Assembly (NCBI GenBank): GCA_029012165.1
Contig: JAQXLO010000218.1
Coordinates: 1-16,252, forward strand
Direction: 5' to 3'
DNA: 16,252 bases
Source of the DNA: Oscillospiraceae bacterium
GTDB taxonomy: Bacteria > Bacillota > Clostridia > Oscillospirales > Acutalibacteraceae
The notes below the pieces were generated by a model. That model did not search any database, was not told the DNA's origin, and saw nothing but the letters and a program-made list of their open reading frames with translations. Shown here in pieces: positions 15,297 to 16,252 of this stretch. The stretch's first letter is position 1, and each line of letters begins with the position of its first letter. The position numbers were made by a program, and so were the translations under genes.

Positions 15297-15325
15297 CGGT
15301 ATATCGATATGTATATTACCGATAT
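15297..15325. promoter_or_regulatory. AT-rich palindromic region upstream of the rex promoter
   Basis: CGGTATAT (15297-15304) is complementary to ATATTACCG (15313-15321) with a one-base bulge. Inside lies a perfect 10-bp palindrome, ATATCGATAT (15301-15310). CGATAT occurs again at 15320-15325, 15 bp from the first copy. This fits a bound regulator just upstream of rex; it does not match the clostridial Rex consensus. Confidence 0.4.
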
Positions 15326-15338
15326 AACTTTTTAATTA

Positions 15339-15367
15339 TTCACATCCTCTCTCTGAGGTGATACAAT
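15339..15367 (+). promoter_or_regulatory. Promoter of rex
   Basis: TTCACA (15339-15344), a 17-bp spacer and TACAAT (15362-15367), each one base from consensus, with TGA in front giving an extended -10. Transcription would start near 15374. Confidence 0.65.
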
Positions 15368-15387
15368 GGGCACAAGGAACAAATAAC

Positions 15388-15396
15388 GGAGGTGAT
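15388..15396 (+). promoter_or_regulatory. Ribosome site that fixes the rex start
   Basis: GGAGGTGAT is close to the full anti-16S complement and sits just before the ATG at 15400. It rules against the in-frame GTG at 15358, which lies upstream of the proposed -10 box. Confidence 0.85.
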
Positions 15397-15399
15397 CCT

Positions 15400-16005
15400 A
15401 TGCCACAAGCACCCCTGACCCGTGCCACCCTCGGGCGACTGCCGGACTATTTGCAGTATCTGCGTTCTTCCGATTCAGGCACGCATATCTCCGCCACGAC
15501 CATCGCCAGGGCACTGGAACTGGGCGAGGTACAGGTGCGCAAGGATCTGAGCGCTGTCTGCGGCGGCGGCAGGCCGAAGGTGGGCTACTGCAAGGCGGAG
15601 CTGATCGCTGCGCTGGAGGACGCCCTGCGGCACACCAAAAAGAGCGCCGCTGTCATCGTCGGCGCCGGTCGGCTCGGCACCGCTCTTTTGGGCTTCGACG
15701 GCTTTGATGCGCCGGAGATCATCGCCGCCTTTGATACCGCCGTGACCGGTTCCGTCTGCGGCAAACCGATCCTGCCCATGACGGAGTTTCGCAGCTTCTG
15801 TCAGCTGCACGATATCCGCATCGGCATCATCACCGTGCCCGTGGAGCAGGCGCAAAACGTGTGCGACACCATGGTCGCCAACGGCATCGCCGCCATTTGG
15901 AACTTTGCCCCCGTCAAGCTGAAGATCCCGGAAAAGGTCATTCTTCGTCAGGAAAATCTGGCACTTTCCCTCGCACACTTGAATTTGTTGGCAAATCAAC
16001 TATAA
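15400..16005 (+). CDS. rex: Redox-sensing transcriptional repressor Rex
   Basis: Dimeric repressor that senses the NADH/NAD+ ratio and releases DNA when NADH is high. It has 201 residues, slightly shorter than most Rex proteins (about 210). The N-terminal winged helix has ISATTIARALELGEVQVRKD, with R47-K48-D49-L50 matching the conserved RKDLS of Rex recognition helices. The Rossmann domain has VIVGAGRLGTALL with the nucleotide loop G88-A-G-R-L-G93. The later segments EIIAAFDTAVTG, IGIITVPVEQAQNVCD and IAAIWNFAPVKLKIPEKVIL are all Rex-typical. The usual C-terminal swapped helix is present but ends abruptly (LAHLNLLANQL). The gene lies 18 nt before adhE, a classical Rex target, and a Rex-like operator overlaps its last codons. 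Its own promoter shows no clear Rex site, so autoregulation is not evident. Confidence 0.96.
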   Translation: MPQAPLTRATLGRLPDYLQYLRSSDSGTHISATTIARALELGEVQVRKDLSAVCGGGRPKVGYCKAELIAALEDALRHTKKSAAVIVGAGRLGTALLGFDGFDAPEIIAAFDTAVTGSVCGKPILPMTEFRSFCQLHDIRIGIITVPVEQAQNVCDTMVANGIAAIWNFAPVKLKIPEKVILRQENLALSLAHLNLLANQL

Positions 16006-16006
16006 T
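15979..16006 (+). promoter_or_regulatory. Candidate adhE promoter inside the end of rex
   Basis: TTGAAT (15979-15984), a 16-bp spacer and a perfect TATAAT (16001-16006). The expected transcription start (about 16012) falls within the GAGGAGG ribosome site, so the transcript would have a leader of only about 10 nt; this argues either for a different exact start or that adhE is mostly read from the rex promoter. Confidence 0.45.
15985..16002. promoter_or_regulatory. Candidate Rex operator in front of adhE
   Basis: TTGTTGGCAAATCAACTA agrees with the clostridial Rex consensus TTGTTAA-N4-TTAACAA at 10 of 14 defined positions. It fills the space between the -35-like and -10-like hexamers of adhE, so bound Rex would exclude RNA polymerase. 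It overlaps the last codons of rex, which also encode LLANQL, so part of the match may be coincidental. Confidence 0.5.
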
Positions 16007-16023
16007 AGAGGAGGTTCATCATC

Positions 16024-16252
16024 ATGAACAACAAACCGTATGAGATCGTGGACAGCGTGGAAACGCTGGAAAATGCGATTGAGCGTGTGCGTGCGGCACA
16101 AAAAGCTTTCGCCGCCTACACACAGGAACAGGTTGACAAAATTTTTCTTGCTGCCGCCAGCGCCGCCGACAAGGCACGCATCCCCCTGGCCAAGATGGCT
16201 GTGGAAGAAACCGGCATGGGCGTGGTGGAGGACAAGGTGATCAAGAACCACT
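16024..16252 (+). CDS. adhE: Bifunctional acetaldehyde-CoA/alcohol dehydrogenase, N-terminal part (3' end outside window)
   Basis: Only the first 76 codons are present. The stretch YTQEQVDKIFLAAASAADKA, then RIPLAKMAVEETGMGVVEDK and VIKNH, is a very characteristic opening of AdhE, the large cytoplasmic enzyme that reduces acetyl-CoA to acetaldehyde and then to ethanol with two NADH. The visible part belongs to the aldehyde dehydrogenase half; the iron alcohol dehydrogenase half would lie to the right of the window. A stand-alone CoA-acylating aldehyde dehydrogenase remains possible until the rest is seen. ATG start with GAGGAGG (16008-16014) at good spacing. It follows rex by 18 nt on the same strand, with a Rex-like operator at the junction, so control by NADH level is likely. 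Confidence 0.85.
   Translation, partial: MNNKPYEIVDSVETLENAIERVRAAQKAFAAYTQEQVDKIFLAAASAADKARIPLAKMAVEETGMGVVEDKVIKNH

Noticed and set aside
15358..15399. GTG start giving a longer Rex
   Set aside because: It lies upstream of the proposed -10 box and lacks a ribosome site at proper spacing, while ATG 15400 has GGAGGTGAT directly before it and fits the family N-terminus.

Overview
This window looks like chromosomal DNA from a strictly fermentative, GC-rich Firmicute, most likely a Clostridia/Oscillospiraceae-type gut anaerobe. The reasons are GC-rich third codon positions, strong AGGAGG-type ribosome sites with several TTG starts, consensus-like -35/-10 promoters, an iron-dependent alcohol dehydrogenase, a domain-swapped family 3 glycosidase of the kind known from rumen and gut clostridia, and a rex gene directly in front of adhE. 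The genus cannot be fixed from the sequence. No CRISPR array, tRNA, rRNA, transposase, phage gene or toxin-antitoxin pair was seen. This is mostly ordinary core and metabolic DNA, and the least explained material is in the gaps between genes.

Layout: (1) 1-1486 is the C-terminal half of uvrA, running in from the left. (2) 1603-8139 is a tight five-gene plus-strand operon behind one good promoter: an O-antigen ligase/polymerase-like membrane protein, a YgiQ-type radical SAM protein, an EamA/DMT transporter, an FAD-dependent oxidoreductase and an RluA-type pseudouridine synthase. Gaps are 10 nt or less and one junction overlaps (ATGA). (3) 8289-10124 is a membrane-anchored parvulin-type foldase with its own promoter and a strong terminator. 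(4) 10125-10401 is a convergent gap packed with hairpins. (5) 10402-11619 (minus) is an iron-containing alcohol dehydrogenase with its own promoter and a palindrome at the expected transcription start. (6) 11763-14129 (minus) is a GH3 beta-glycosidase with permuted domains, and the LysR-type regulator at 14315-15235 is divergent from it. Both have well-formed promoters placed back to back. (7) 15400-16005 is rex, and 16024 to the right edge is the start of adhE. A Rex-like operator lies at the rex/adhE junction, exactly between a -35-like and a -10-like hexamer.

How the genes fit together: the right half describes sugar release and fermentation. A glycosidase, probably controlled by the adjacent LysR protein, would release hexoses. 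AdhE and the iron alcohol dehydrogenase would dispose of NADH by reducing aldehydes. Rex, which senses NADH/NAD+, would tie adhE expression to redox state. The left half is housekeeping (DNA repair, RNA modification, protein folding) mixed with an envelope polymer enzyme and two genes of unknown substrate. The most testable new proposals are the Rex operator at 15985-16002, the hairpin in the GH3 leader, the palindrome at the adh start site, the palindromes upstream of rex, and the hairpin cluster at 10219-10381.
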